A stretch of DNA of 64,000 nucleotides, taken from the NCBI GenBank assembly GCA_023653785.1, contig JAMKCH010058302.1, positions 1 through 64,000 on the forward strand, given 5' to 3'. Position numbers and translations under genes: made by a program. How positions within the stretch are numbered: the stretch's first letter is position 1; every line of letters starts with the position of its first letter. Below are positions 35,456 to 48,535 of this stretch, piece by piece. The notes under the pieces were generated by a model. That model was not told the DNA's origin. It made no database searches and saw only the letters and a list, made by a program, of their open reading frames with translations. The DNA comes from Ophioderma brevispina. Taxonomy: Eukaryota; Echinodermata; Ophiuroidea; Amphilepidida; Ophiodermatidae.

Positions 35456-35750
35456 CTAGAGGGGTGTAATTGAGTCAATTCCATAGTTGGCACCAGTTGG
35501 AGGAAATTTCACCTCAAATAGAGTCATGTGATCCACCAAAATCCTCCTATTCTTAACACATTAAAAAAACCCAAACAATTACACTCATTTTAGCAACCAA
35601 AAGCATCAGTACTATTTTTAGCATGATCATGATTTTTTTTTGGTCCTCCTAATCTTGAATACCTTTTTATCCCGAAGCATGAGAAGTGTTTTGGTCCATA
35701 CAGGATAGGACATTGCAATGTCATCATGGGAGTGGTAAAACACCCCTCTG
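35456..35750. mobile_element. MITE family M, complete diverged copy
   Basis: Left CTAGAGGGGTGTAATTGAGT and right GTGGTAAAACACCCCTCTG are paired TIRs; GAGTCATGTGATCCACCAAA and AGCATCAGTACTATTTTTAG match the family interior. More diverged than the copies at 4360 and 9475. Confidence 0.65.
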
Positions 35751-36779
35751 ATCTAGGAGCCAGGATTTCTCAAATCTGCGAAAATGTAGAAATTTTGAGG
35801 GAGGAAAAAAGCAAAATTTGTGTTAAATGCAACAGCACTCTATGTGGCTCAAAAATATTACTATTGACTGACATAGCTATAGGTTCCATTTTGCTTGAAA
35901 ATTGGGATCGATACGAGTCCTCCTTCCGACTCTGGAGGTTAGGTCCCAATCAAAAACTTTAGAACACCAGGGCCTCAGGCGTTATATTGTGTTATGGCCA
36001 ATTAAAAATAACAGACTGTGAGTTGAGGCCATCAAGTATCCAGAATGTTTGTTTAAATGGCCCAGACATTGCCTATGAGTATGATGTACTATTATGGGCA
36101 TCTTCTATTTTTCAGTGAGGACACAATATTGAACCGAATTCCAAGTTCAATTCTAACAGGTGACACGTGTGTGTGGACTAAATGTATATTAAAGGTTGTG
36201 TACGGATATATATTTGAAGAAAATAAAGGGTGATGGTATTGTCACTTTGGGCAAATATGATTGAGGTTACAAAAAAGGTCAACTTTTTTTTAAGTCCCGC
36301 ACCCCTCCTAAATAAATTCTGAGTACGGCAAGTGTGTTAGCTTTTAAATAGAGGGATACCTATTTTGTACAATTAGCACATAATAGATGTTCAGCCAAAC
36401 TGAACCTTGATTGGAAAAATTTAACCCAGAAAAAATGATTAATTAAGAACATTGAATAATCTAGAGTCAATCTCTTTGTAACAGTATGTATTTGAGAGAA
36501 GAGACACAACAGGGTTAATGGCTGGGTAAAGTGCCACTTCCGTAGAGTTAGAAGAGGAGTTGAATTGATTTGACTAGCAAAGTATCATGTTAACGACCTC
36601 TAACAGTTGAAAGCTTTTGGATTGGGACAAATGAGGTGCTTACAGGTCCATGGACATGGCTGAGTAGACATTTCTACATTTCTTTACATTTTCGTTACCT
36701 CAACAGTATCCTGATCATATCGCAACACAGATTTTTAAAAGTGAACCTAGGGAAAGTGTAAATTTCAAGGATAAATTAT

Positions 36780-37470
36780 ACCCAAAACGACATAGGGCCC
36801 TCTCCTGTTTCGCGCAACGCAGTTATCAAGATGCAGGTTAATTGGAAGTTGACCCCGCCGTTTAATGACGTCAGAGAACCAGTTGTAAACAAAGCTCACA
36901 TTCGGGACACAAGCACAGTGAAGTGAATTACAGCAGACCCAATAGGACAACGACACGATGCATGACTTCATGACACATTGCATGACGACGAAAAAAACCA
37001 TTGATCTATAGATATTATATATTATTATTTAAACAATTATTAAATCAATTCAATTTCGAAAATTTACTGTGTGAACACCTGGGGCGACGAAGTCTGGTCT
37101 TGTTATTATAAGCGGACGGAACCAAAACCAACTCCAGGTACCTCTCCCATGCTCCTTGTCGGTTTCTTTGTCTGCCGAACGAATAAATTTATTCTGTTAT
37201 GATTCTCCTGGTCGGAACGGCAGCCGATGGTGCAGCGTCGACGATTACAGCGGAATTATTATAGAATTTGAAGGCACCAAATCAAGAAAAATTATGCCTG
37301 GATACAACCGTAAGACGCTAGGCCTATACCGCGAGAAGTCAAATGTATAGTATGCAAAAAAAAACTGGGCCACGCGAACGTTCGTTCCACGATGACGATC
37401 ACGACGCATATCGCGTACGCGTATTTGTTACTCGACGTCATCGCGTGTCACGCTGGCCAGCGCGATAATC
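36780..37470. promoter_or_regulatory. CpG-rich segment with CRE and CCAAT motifs
   Basis: TGACGTCA (full CRE) at 36866-36873 and CCCAATAGG near 36940, then a CpG-dense block at 37186-37460 with more than 30 CpG by my count, including the palindrome CGCGTACGCG (37412-37421) and CGACGTCATCGCG (37433-37445). The surrounding DNA has very few CpG. An unmethylated regulatory element, or a young CpG-rich repeat, are the two readings. Overlapping short frames show no homology. Confidence 0.4.
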
Positions 37471-37708
37471 ACTTTCGTTTTGGAATTTCCTTTGAAAAGC
37501 TTGTCCAAACGCATTATATTATGCCCAATTTTTATTCAAAATAACGGTTTTTCTCAAATCTACTGCTTCATGCATATTTTACATTGATAACCGCAATAAT
37601 ACTTTGAATGAAACCATTTTTTGGTGGTTTTATAATATGTTTAAAGCATTCCATGGACGTTTTAAAGGGAACAGTAAGTGATTTTTGCCTGACAATCACA
37701 CTTAAAGA

Positions 37709-37990
37709 CGGCCGACTCAAGTTGTGAGGATGTGCGCCCTTAATTTTTTTCAACAAATCCAGTGTTTTTGCATTCACATCCTAATCACTAGCTAGCTGTG
37801 TGAAACAGCTAAGCTCAAATCAAAGTCCTTCATAATAGAAAATCACAACTTTGTAATAAAATTCCCGGATCTGGAACTTTTTGTTATACACAGTATCCTA
37901 AGTGCATTATACTACACATAAATGTTAACTACATCGAAATTAAACAAATCTGAAATCTATTGAAATAACTATAGCCCTCCTCACCCCAGT
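37709..37990. mobile_element. MITE with GGCCGACTC end, truncated copy
   Basis: GGCCGACTCAAG, GATGTGCGCCCTTAATTTTT, CACAACTTTGTAATAAAATT and CCCGGATCTGGAACTTTT match the reverse complement of 51910-52269. The distal end fades near 37990 and has no matching TIR. Confidence 0.65.
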
Positions 37991-40429
37991 AAAATAAGCC
38001 TGATATTTCTTACGAAGTGCACTAAGTAAAGGCTAATAAAATTGCTGATGAAGTATATTATCAGAGATATGCTAAACTTTGCCAAGTTAGGTTTTTGTTT
38101 TGTAATCTGGTCAAAATTGTTATCTTTGTGATACCATTTCAGTCACTTATGGTTTAATGCATTTTGTTTATCCAGCATTAACACGTTATCCTTGCAGGAT
38201 GGTCAATTTTATCCCAACAGACAGTTCAATAGGGATGATATCCACTTTCCAAAAATCAAAGAGTTCCTCCTAGGCATACAGATTTTCATCCTGACCAGAG
38301 TGACCAGCATCCATACATAGGGTTCAAGATGTGCTGGAAGAATGCAGTGTGTGAACATGCATACGGCTGGTTGAGGTGTGTAATGTTCATTCATATGGAT
38401 ATACACCACTCCTAAAAGGCAGTACCATACTATACTGGACTCATCTAAAGTTAAAAGGTAAAGGCATTGTGAACTAGACTGCACATAGTGAAGTACGCTA
38501 TTATTTGAAATCCTTTCAACGACAAAACATTGCATGAGTATAAAGATGGAACACAATAACAGAATAACGCTTTTAGTGTTACTTGTGTGCAGCACCTTTG
38601 AAATCATTCATACTAGCTTCACGCATGATAAGTTATCGTTTTTTCTCTTTTTTTCTTCTTCAGATTCAAGGCATGCAATGTCCATGTATTTCCCCCTGTT
38701 TTTTCTCTCCATCTTGTTTGGGAACTGAAAATCAGCGGGCAATGTAAATACAGCAACCAGGGGTTTTGTGGTATGCAATTTCAGTGCCCCCAAAAGCACT
38801 GAATACCCAAAAAAAATCTCTAACAGTGTTTGTTTTTAATGCACTAATTTTTAGCACAAATGTGTACAAAACTCCTATAGTCGCCCTCCAGCTTTTGTCA
38901 AGATGTTAAGATAAGGCACATGATATGTTTGTACCTCACTAAAACATATGTTTAACCAAGTTAACCGAGTAAGAGTCTGACGTGATCAAATATTGGCAGA
39001 AAATTTACTATGCATTTTTATTGCAAGTTCTACAAAATAAAAACTTAACATTGGGGCAAGTAGCAAAAGGCGATAAAAAGGCACAAAATGAACCAGGCGG
39101 AGGTTGGAATAGTGCAAATTTAATAAACTCATTTTTTCCCTCACATACAACTGGACATGATGTTGTTGTCATTTTGAATTTTGAAAGTGCTGCAGGCAAG
39201 CTTGTCCTACATTTTGTTTCTATGCCAGGTTTTCAAAGTAAATCAAAGCAAGCAAATGTTCCCTCAGGGACTCACTTAAAGATCACTTTATACACATTTC
39301 TGTAAAGGAAATGCTTAACAAGGACTTGTTTTTCAGTTAGTGGGCAGACATCACTTATTAAAGGGAAGCACGATAAACAAACTTAAAGTTGAAATGTTTT
39401 TTTTCACAAAATTTAAATTTAAAACTTGCAGATTGCCATGACTATCATGAAGAATGCTTTCAAAAATTTTTCACACTTTGGAAAAGGCAGTGGTGGTACC
39501 AAACTTTTTTTCTGGGGGCAAAGGGAAACTTTTTTGGGGGAAAAATATTTTTTTTGGGGGGGGGTTAAATATAAAACAACTGGTGATTTTTTGCCCCAAA
39601 TTGCTGATTTTTGGCAACAAATCTGTCATTATTTTCTTCTGGTTTGGTGGGGGTTAACTGGGAGAAAGAACAAACATTATGGGAAAATTCACCGTGTACC
39701 CTGGTGCCGCCACTGTCTAAAGGTCTTCGGCTGATGTCTCTTTAATCCTGCTTGCCATGGCGGAGGCTTAAAGGGGTTTGATAGTGTAGTTTTGAGTACA
39801 CCATTAAACACTTACTGGTATATAAAAAAAAGCTTAGTATAGTTCTGATATACAAAACACTCTCCTACATGAGGCAGGACTTAATTGATGCCATCAAATG
39901 TTTTGTACTTTGTGTAGAGCCCTTCAAGTTGGCATAATGTTTATTTAAACCCTACTGACTAAACCACTGAGACTGATTCCAACCTTCTTTTGAAAGCCTT
40001 TTAATATGTCAACAAAAAAATGTCAAATATTTCTAAAAGTTAAGCAAAATTATGCATTTTAATTTCCATCTTCAGAATCAGCATGAAAAAATGCTGTCCA
40101 AACAAGCCTAGTCTTAGATCAATATTTTTTTGAGATGGATTCCAAATGAAGCAGTCCTGCGGGAAGCCATCTCAAAACCACAATATTCAGAATTCTACCT
40201 GCCAGGTTGATGCGGGGGGGGGGGCGGCCTACCTCTCAACTCCTATACCATCACACAAATACCTTTGCCCTTAACTCTCTTTCAATTACATGGCTTGCAA
40301 ATTAATACTGTCACATTCTGTAGCAACCCAAGCTACATATAAAAGATATTGTCTACAACTCATGGAACAGGATCACAAGTAAGTGGTGATCTCGTAGAGA
40401 AGTGCTATTCCCCGCATTGTTTCCTGATA
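37991..40429. other. No firm gene; one possible exon at 38198
   Basis: TTATCCTTGCAG at 38186-38197 is acceptor-like, and the next 40 codons are open (DGQFYPNRQFNRDD..., stop at 38318), with no known family. A G/T-rich stretch at 39500-39660 is low complexity. Confidence 0.25.
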
Positions 40430-40711
40430 GGCATTGCTATAGTTCATAGAGCAGTTGTCTTGTGATCCAAGGATCATGCTTTCAAGTCCTGCTGCTGTCA
40501 ATGCATTGTGTCCCTGGGCAAGACACTCTCTCTCCCAGGTGCAAAATGGGGAGGTGCTGGCCACTGGGATTATCATCCATTGAGTGCCACCTAAAGTATG
40601 CCTTGGGCATGTGTATGGCAGCCGACATATATTCCAAAGATAGCAGTACAAATTGTACAATTGAAGTGCCTTATACATGTAAAAAATGCTATATGAATGA
40701 CAATTATTATT
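40430..40711 (+). mobile_element. tRNA-derived SINE with TGTGTCCCTGGGCAAGACAC body
   Basis: Head: CTATAGTTCATAGAGCAG (A box), then CTTTCAAGTCCTG (B box). Body: TTGTGTCCCTGGGCAAGACA, GGTGCAAAATGGGGAGGTGC. Tail: AAATGCTATATGAATGACAA TTATTATTTA. The layout and the GGGCAAG(A/G)CACT block are widespread in invertebrate deuterostome SINEs. Nearly full length. Confidence 0.75.
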
Positions 40712-40751
40712 TAACCATAAATTTCTGGTTGGAGCATCTATCCTATTTTAA

Positions 40752-43700
40752 AGGGGATGGCCTGATTTAAGTATATAATGTTTCTCATCTTGATAGAATG
40801 GCCTTCATACCAAAACCTCATCTGTAAAGTTTCATGCCAATATTTCAATTTTGATGTGAGAGCTAACAATTTTGTAAACCCATAGATTACTGTGTAAAAT
40901 TAATATTGGTCGACCAAGTGGTTTACATTTTTGCTCATAACATCCAAACCAAACATCCTTTACCCCTAAGGTTTCACAGCATAAATGAGAGAAATAGTAG
41001 CTTTCTTCACATACCAAAACTTTGACCACTTTTGGGGTTCTGGGGATGAGGCTATAGCAATCGGGTCATGGCCCTATAACATCAGGACCTCACAGATGGC
41101 ATACCGATAAACAATTTTCTTAATCTATTCCAAGATAGATATCAATAATGAATAGCTTCCCTATAAGTTGACTTGCTTTCTTCTGGTACTGCCCACAAGT
41201 TTTACCGAACGTACGTCATCTGCAACATGCAACGCAAGCCGACTTTCCAGAAACATCTCCTGAAGCGCAACGATTGTTGCATAAAACTTCATTGAACTAG
41301 CCTAGATTGAAACAAATCTATGCTTGTTTGACTCTGGAGAAAACAAAATCAGCTTGTCCACTGAGTCTAGCTAGCTCAATATGAGAGATGCAACACATAG
41401 ATTTAGGCCACATAGTGAACTCTGACAATGATAAGGACTTTATAGCTATAAATAACCCACAGGTATATAAAATTTCTCAACTGTCCCAAACAATTATTCC
41501 AATGATGAAAATCGGACCATGATGCATGATATTCAGCTCTCTAGGACAAACTAAAGGAAACTCTTCCTGAAGAGGGTTACTCCTCTCAAGTGAGATCGGA
41601 GTCCAATGAAGGGACTTTCGGTTCAGATTTTTGTCCTCTATAATATTGATGATTGCTTACACGACCACTACGAAGCACACGTGTACGTGATATAAACGTG
41701 CTTTTGAACAGGTCTTTTTTTAAAAACACTGCTTTGAAAATACATTTGGAAAAAATCCAACACGACTTTTAGAATCAGATTGAAGAGCACGATTTGTAAG
41801 ACGGCACAGGCAGTTGTAAAAAAATATCACAACTAAATGTCTGGAGAGTTAAAATAGACCAGTTATTAAAAGTCTGTTAAGTTTTGCGCCAGATATTTCA
41901 ATCCGTTTTGATGTGAGATCTAAAAATTTTGTAAACCCATAGAGTACTGCGTAAATTTAATATTAGTCGACCAAATTGGGTTACATTTTTGCTCATAACA
42001 GCCAAACCAACTATGTGTTTGTACCAACAAGTTCACAAGGTAATAAAAATAGTAGCTTTCTTCAAATACCAACATTTGACAACTTCCGGTATAATCTGGG
42101 GTTATGTGGGAAAGGCTATTAGCAATCTGCCATGGCCCATTTTATAATTTTTCATTAAGATATTTTCAAGGACGATATCAACAAACGAGAGCTTCCCGTG
42201 AGATGACTTTATTACTTCTGTACAGCCCACAATTTACGCACATCATCTGCAGCAAAGCAATGCAATAGCTGACTTTCATGCAGTGTCTCCTGAGGGCGCA
42301 ACATTGTTGCATAAAACTTCATTGACCTATCCTAGATTGAAACCAATCTAATGCTTGTTTGACTCTGGAGAAAACACATCAGCTTGTCCACTGAGTCTAG
42401 CTAGTTCAATATAGGAGATGCAACACATAGATTTAGGCCACATAGTGAACTCTGACAATGATAAGACTTAGCGCTATAAATAACCCACAGGTATATAAAA
42501 TTTCTCAACTGTCCCATAAAATTTTCCTTGATTGAATCGTCACAATGTATGCAATGCTATTCAGCCTATGACAACTAAGGAAACTCTCCTGCAAGGGTAC
42601 TCCTCTCACTTGAGATCTCGGGAAAAAATGGTCAATGAGGGACTTTCGTCAGATTTTTGTCCTCTACGCTCTTGATGAATTGCTTACACCACCCACAAGC
42701 ACACTTGGTAAATTGCGTAACATTCTTTTTTTAAAAACATGCTTGAAATAATTTGAAAAATCAACACGAAGGACTCAGATTGAGCAGATTTGTAAGACGG
42801 CACAGCCATTAACAAAATAGCACAATAATGCTGAGATTTAAAATAAGACCAGTAATTAAAAGTCCTTTAAGTTTTGCGACCGATATCTCATCCAATAGCC
42901 GTTGATGTGAGTCTAAAAATTTTCTGAAACCATAAGGACTGCGTAAAATTTATATTAGTCGACCAAATTGGGTTACAGTTTTTGCTGCAGACAGCCCAAC
43001 CAAATATTTTTTTTACCAACAAGATTTCACAAGGTGAATGAGAAAAATAGTAGCTTTCTTCAGATACCAACATTTGACAACTTCCGTTAAAATCTGGGGT
43101 CACTTGAGATGAGGTTATTAGCGATCGGGCCATGGCCCTTTTAACAATTTTCAATAAATATTCCAAGGAAGGTCAGAAATGAATAGTTCCCTAAGAGGTG
43201 ACTCGCTTACTTCTGGTACTGCACCACAAGTGGTTTTTATGAAACGTCATCAGCAGCATGCAATGCCAAAGCTGACTTCCAGCAAACATCCATGAAGAGC
43301 AACGATTGTTGCATAAAACTTCATTGACCTAGCCTAGCTTGAATGAAACAATAATCGATGCTTGTTGACTCTGAGAGAAAACAAAATCAGATGGTCCAAT
43401 GAGTTAGATAGTTCCATATGAGGGATGCAAAACATAGATTTAGGCCACGAGTGAACTCGACAATGATACGGAACTTTCACTTTATAGCTATTAAACTAAC
43501 CCAAAAGGTATTATTAAAATTTCAAACTGTCCAGAAATTCTTCCAGTGAATTGAAATCGCACAAATGTAATGCATGCTATTGATTCAGCTCGAGGACAAC
43601 TAAAGGAAATACGTAGGGATGGTACTCATACTCACTCTAGATCGGAGGCAAGAGGGACTTCGGTCAGATTTATTGTCTCTATAATTCTTGAGTGATTGCT

Positions 43701-43870
43701 TACACGGACCCACTAAGCACACTTGTTAAAATCGCTGGATGGTCTTTTTTTTTAAAAAACACGGTTTGAAAATACATATTGAAAAATCACACGACAGACT
43801 CGATTTGAGCAGATTTGTAAAGACAGCACAAGAATGAATAAAAGTCACAAACAAATGTGCGAGAGCAACT
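40752..43870. repeat. Three tandem copies of a ~1-kb unit
   Basis: Comparable points AAGTTTCATGCC (40827), AAGTTTTGCGCC (41879) and AAGTTTTGCG (42869) give periods of 1,052 and 990 bp; the third unit ends near 43870. Each unit begins with the ~320-bp repeat R and continues with a shared ~700 bp: CTTCTGGTACTGC, GCAACGATTGTTGCATAAAA, GACTCTGGAGAAAACA, AACATAGATTTAGGCCAC, GATTTGTAAGACGGCAC. The units differ by many small indels, so the array is old. The 700-bp part is not seen elsewhere in the window. Confidence 0.85.
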
Positions 43871-46842
43871 ATGATTGTCATGACATTGACATCCTTTGGT
43901 GTATTAGGATTATTATGCCTGTAACAAGATAGACAAACAATGCTATCTGAAATTGACCAATTAGTGCTTAAACAAAAGTCGTAGCCTTTTCTTTTTCGTT
44001 CTTTTGCTTGAAATATGGGTAAGGTTCAAAGTTGGACCCCATCAATATAAAGAGACAATCGGGAGACATTCAGAGATTTGTCTGAATGGCACCTTTAATT
44101 TTGACCAGAGCACATTTTGCCATGTAACATGGGCCTACCTCCAAAGTAAACACTCTTCCACAGAAGGGGGTGTGCTTTTCAATAAGTTATCAAATGGACA
44201 AGAATTTGATTTAAAATATTTGTGAAAGGACTTACCCAGAGTCATCCATCAAGGTTTATAGCTACCCAAGTGTTATTCCATTTGAATCATATGCCTGTTG
44301 TGGGAGACTCAATAAAGGCAACAAGAGATTCAAGGCATTTTCTGTCATATGTAGTGATTCATACAGATAAGACACTCAAAAGATTCCTTACATTGTACTT
44401 GGCTACAGAAATATTCTTAAAAGTGAAAACAAAAGGTAATTGATATGCTTGATTTCAATATATAAAACATAGGTCGAATTCAGATTGCTCCAATAGGAAA
44501 TTATAAATGTCACAATTTTGTACCAAAGAAATCATTCTCAGGAGTAATCCTTTTCAGGTGGGGGATTATTTTTGATGGAAAGCTTTACAAAGCACAAAAA
44601 TCAAAATTTTCACATTTTAGGTACACGTGCTATGGAAATCGCTATTTACTTTAACATCTTCCACATAAGGCATTTGTATTGAAATGGGCCAAATGGCACC
44701 TATGCCATTTGAAATTCATACTCCTTGTGAAAGAATTGGAATCATAGGGAATTAACCCAATATGGAATGAAAACTGGCATTTAAACAATCAACAAAAGTA
44801 GAGGATATTCAAACAAAGGTTAGTCCTAGAGTTTGCAATTAATCTTCCCTGAAGGTTTGAGAGACTGAACAATGGTCAAATTATTACATTCGTAAAAACC
44901 ATAATAACCTTATTTTGCCTAATTTTTAGGGTGATAGGCCAATATTGGTATTGGATATTCAACAGTGGGGTGTCTAAATTCAACGGTGGGCAATCTAAAT
45001 TCAATGGTGGGCAGTCTAAATTCGAGAGTGGGAGTGCAAATTCATGGGAGCATGTCTATGAGAACACCATGAACTTAGTCCAACATTGTTGATCCCCTTG
45101 TAATCTCATAATAATTACTCATTTAAGCAAACCACCGATAATAGCTATTATTATTTATATCAGGTCGAATAATGTGCAAAGAAATCTTGTATTGTACAGT
45201 TTTTGTAAAAGTGCCGGATCCAATACAATATTCTTTTGACTATTGTATCGCATCTGTGCATTTGCAATGGCATCCAATGAACATGGATGAGCGTACGTAT
45301 CATTCAGACTGGTACTGGGGTGTTTGATAATGTTGATCAAGGACTCTTGCCAGTTGGACTACAAACACTGTTCAAACACAAGGTTGGTTTGAGTCAGCCT
45401 GATATTTAAATAATTAATATTGAATGGCTATTTTTTCGTATGTACAGAACATATGCACGAGCTAAAAAAATATGTACGAGTGAAGACGAGTAAAATATTT
45501 TCTAGCTCGTGCGAATATATATTCTTGTTATCATACTCAAAAGCCATCAATAAGTATATAACTTTCATAATTTTAACTAAACCCTAAACCCTAAGATTTT
45601 GGCATTTTATTACCACCAAGGAGCACTATTACTTTGTTTCATCTCAAGTTTGGGAACATTTGCATGTTCAATGACAGAGCACAACATGAACGCATTTCAA
45701 GGTTGTGCAAGATAAAACTTGAGACATGCCAAACTCAAGGAGAAACAAAGTATACACGCAAAAATCCAATTTGGAGGTGGCCAAATACTTTAACACGGCC
45801 TACATTTTGCTGGCAAAGGTGTGCCAAATTCACCATGTTTTAAGGGCTGAATGTGAAAGATTGAGAGGCACTGGATTGGGTGAAACCAAGCTTCCATAAG
45901 ACTTGGTAAGGGCCGGAGGAGGAGCATCATCTAGTGTTCATTGATCTGGACTTCCATTGCTCTCACCAGATCTCTTGATGATAACTCTATTGTACCTTAC
46001 AAATTGTCAAGTTAATACTGGAAATATTATCTGAATAGCTGCCAAATATCGATCAAAATGACTTTGAAATTTATTGAATTATTGGTTGGAAATTCCCCCT
46101 TCCGAGCAAGTTCATGTCTAGCAGTTTATAAACCCATTGCTCAGAGGCCTGTCTCAAGAGGCCTAATCGATTCTAAAAATCGACCATTTTGGTTTTATCG
46201 TAATAATGCATTAAAAACCGGCAGCTATTGTCAGAACTCTGTCCCCAAAGCATTATTCTGATAAAAAGTCTAGCCTGAAAAATTAATATTTGTTTACATA
46301 GAACCAAGGAAAGGAGCAGGCCAGACAAGGTGCTTACATCTTTACTCTTGGCAAGAGAGGCGTAACCAACCTACATTAGCTTCGCAAGGGGCTTCACCAG
46401 AAATTGTCAATACTGGCGTTGCTGTGTCTGCACCCCGTGACTCTGGATCTTATTAAACCTGCACACATATAAAAAAAGAAGCAATTCCTGTAATATTAAT
46501 AAAATGATTGTTTAAATATAAACTAACTACGTGGTTTCTGGGTGGGATTAGGTTTTTAGGGTTTCGCGGTTAGGGTTTGGGGTTAAATGTTGGATTAGTG
46601 TTAGAGTAGGGTAAGGGGAATTGTAAAAAAACAGTTACGCTCATTTACTTAAGGTAAGACCAAATTTCTCTAGTCCAATTTCACGAAAATTGCATAACTA
46701 TGGTCCAATAGGTGTGTGTTTTTTAGGCACATCCATACATGTATATGCAGAGACTAATTGCACAACAAAAATAATTTCATTTTTCCAGTTCAATGAATCT
46801 GGATTTAAAGTAATTATATAAAAATACTGCAAGGTAAACTTG
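43871..46842. other. No recognised gene outside the minisatellite
   Basis: AT-rich. AAACCCTAAACCCTAAG at 45580 and TTAGGGTTTGGGG near 46570 are short telomere-like patches, not arrays. Confidence 0.4.
44956..45048. repeat. Minisatellite, 21-bp unit x4
   Basis: TCTAAATTCAACGGTGGGCAA, TCTAAATTCAATGGTGGGCAG, TCTAAATTCGAGAGTGGGAG and TGCAAATTCATGGGAGCATG follow in tandem with increasing decay. Confidence 0.8.
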
Positions 46843-47105
46843 CATCTCCCTGGCAAGATGGCAGTCTGGCCATGACCTCGAGGGACTTTTGACCTTGTTC
46901 CATGACCTATGATATCTCCCCACATGAAGGAAACCCACTCGGGGGGAACCCCCTATTTGCCACCTTCCACCCCAAGTTCTGGTGTTAAAACTGGGACTTA
47001 AACTTTTCGAAGGAGACGTGAAAAACAAAAACCTAAACTAACACTGGAACACAAACCACACATACCACAATAGGGATATGCGACGCTATCACAAAATCCA
47101 ACTGT
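46843..47105. repeat. Repeat family S, copy 1
   Basis: Shares GATGGCAGTCTG, CATGAAGGAA.CCC, ACCCCAAGT, ACTTAAACTTTTC.AAGGAG and CACAAAATCC...CCAACTG with 54258-54590. The open frame on its minus strand is a by-product of the repeat, not a gene. Confidence 0.6.
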
Positions 47106-48231
47106 GCTTTTCAAGCCAGGGGGTAATAATAAAAAGTATTGAATCAAATATCATGTAGTCTATTTGTGCAGTGATAACCTTAGATCCAATGCCAGTTTAC
47201 ATTATTCATGAATATGTCAGAAATTCTGGCACCATATGACATTTTTTTGCCTTTTATTAAAACTAACGTGATACAAGTTTTTGTAGGGTTAAATACCAAA
47301 TATTCTGGCATGGTCTCTCTGAAAACCGAAAATAGTGAAAAATTAGTTGCAATTTTTGGTAATTGGCAGTAAATTGCATACAGAAACCACCCTTATTTGA
47401 TACACACAATATTCTTTGACTACCATGCAAACAAATTTTCCAATTTATCAAATGACCCTACTCAGTACCATCGAGTTTTGTGAGCTAAGCCAAATTCTAC
47501 AATGTTCAACTTAACAGAACCTTCCCAATTTAAAGGCATAAAGTCAAGAATGTGCCTACAATTACATTGAGGCATTGACAAAGGCCTCCTTTTAGAAGTA
47601 ATTTGTTTGATGGCCCCGCTAGCCACATCCGTCACCTGTATTTCCAATCTATATTAGCCTGCATTACACTACATCGGTTGCTATCTCGAAGTAACGTACA
47701 ACATCAAACTTCATGTAACTATTACTGAACAGTGGGTTTTACCCAATCCCACAATGCACTCTGACTTGGCATTTAGAGTCAATATACTGATACAGCCACA
47801 AACGAGAATAAGGCATAAGGCAGCTATTTGTGGATATTTATATAAGTTGCTTATCTGAATATCTGCATTATTCCGTATTCCATATGGGTTGATAAGTAAT
47901 TCACTGCCATCAGCTTATACTAACCAGAAAAAGAAGGGTTAGGCTTAAAACTTGTTTTGCTCTCTATATGGAGGGATTCACAAATGGTTCTTCAGACACT
48001 TTGCGAGAACATATTTTGCCTCTGTAGGAGCTTTATTTGTTCTCAAAAGGGCTCTTATTTCTATTACGATTTTTGGAATTCCAAGAGAGAAGTTCTTTAC
48101 AGAACTTCAAAAGGTTCCTAAACAGTTTTTTTAGACATTTGCAAAACCTTTTTATATGGATTCTAAAAGCCAAAAAGGGTTTGGGAAAAGGTACTGAATA
48201 ACTATGTTCCATTCAAGAACCATTTAAAAGC

Positions 48232-48535
48232 GCTGGAATAAAGCCTTTCGCTTGATATACCTTCACCCCAAAACCCCCTGTAAAGTTTTGTGCAGATATC
48301 CAATCCGTTTTTCATGGTGAAAGCTATAAAATGTGATTTTGTATGCCTTATAGAGTATTGTGTAAAAATTGGATATTGGTTTGACCAAATGGGGCACATA
48401 TTTGCCTCAATAACTTCCAAACCAAACATCCAATTATGCTATAAGATTTCACAGGGTTAAATGAGAAAATAGTAGCTTTCTTCAGATACCAAAATTTTGA
48501 CCATGTTTCCAGTAAAAATCTGTTTACGACTTCAC
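48232..48535. repeat. Repeat R, single copy
   Basis: CCTTCACCCCAAAACCCCCT, TCCAATCCGTTTTTCATGGT, ACTTCCAAACCAAACATCCA and TAGTAGCTTTCTTCAGATAC match R. Ends near CCAGTAAAAATCTG, without the GGTTCTGGGG part. Confidence 0.7.

Noticed and set aside
38209..38607. 132-codon minus-strand open frame with hydrophobic stretches
   Set aside because: No recognisable family or start context; competes with an exon-like reading on the other strand. Kept only as a low-interest note.
45580..45600. Telomere-like CCCTAAA repeats
   Set aside because: Only about two and a half units; not an array.
46698..47028. Overlapping minus-strand frames
   Set aside because: Coincide with repeat S, also present at 54258 with different frames.
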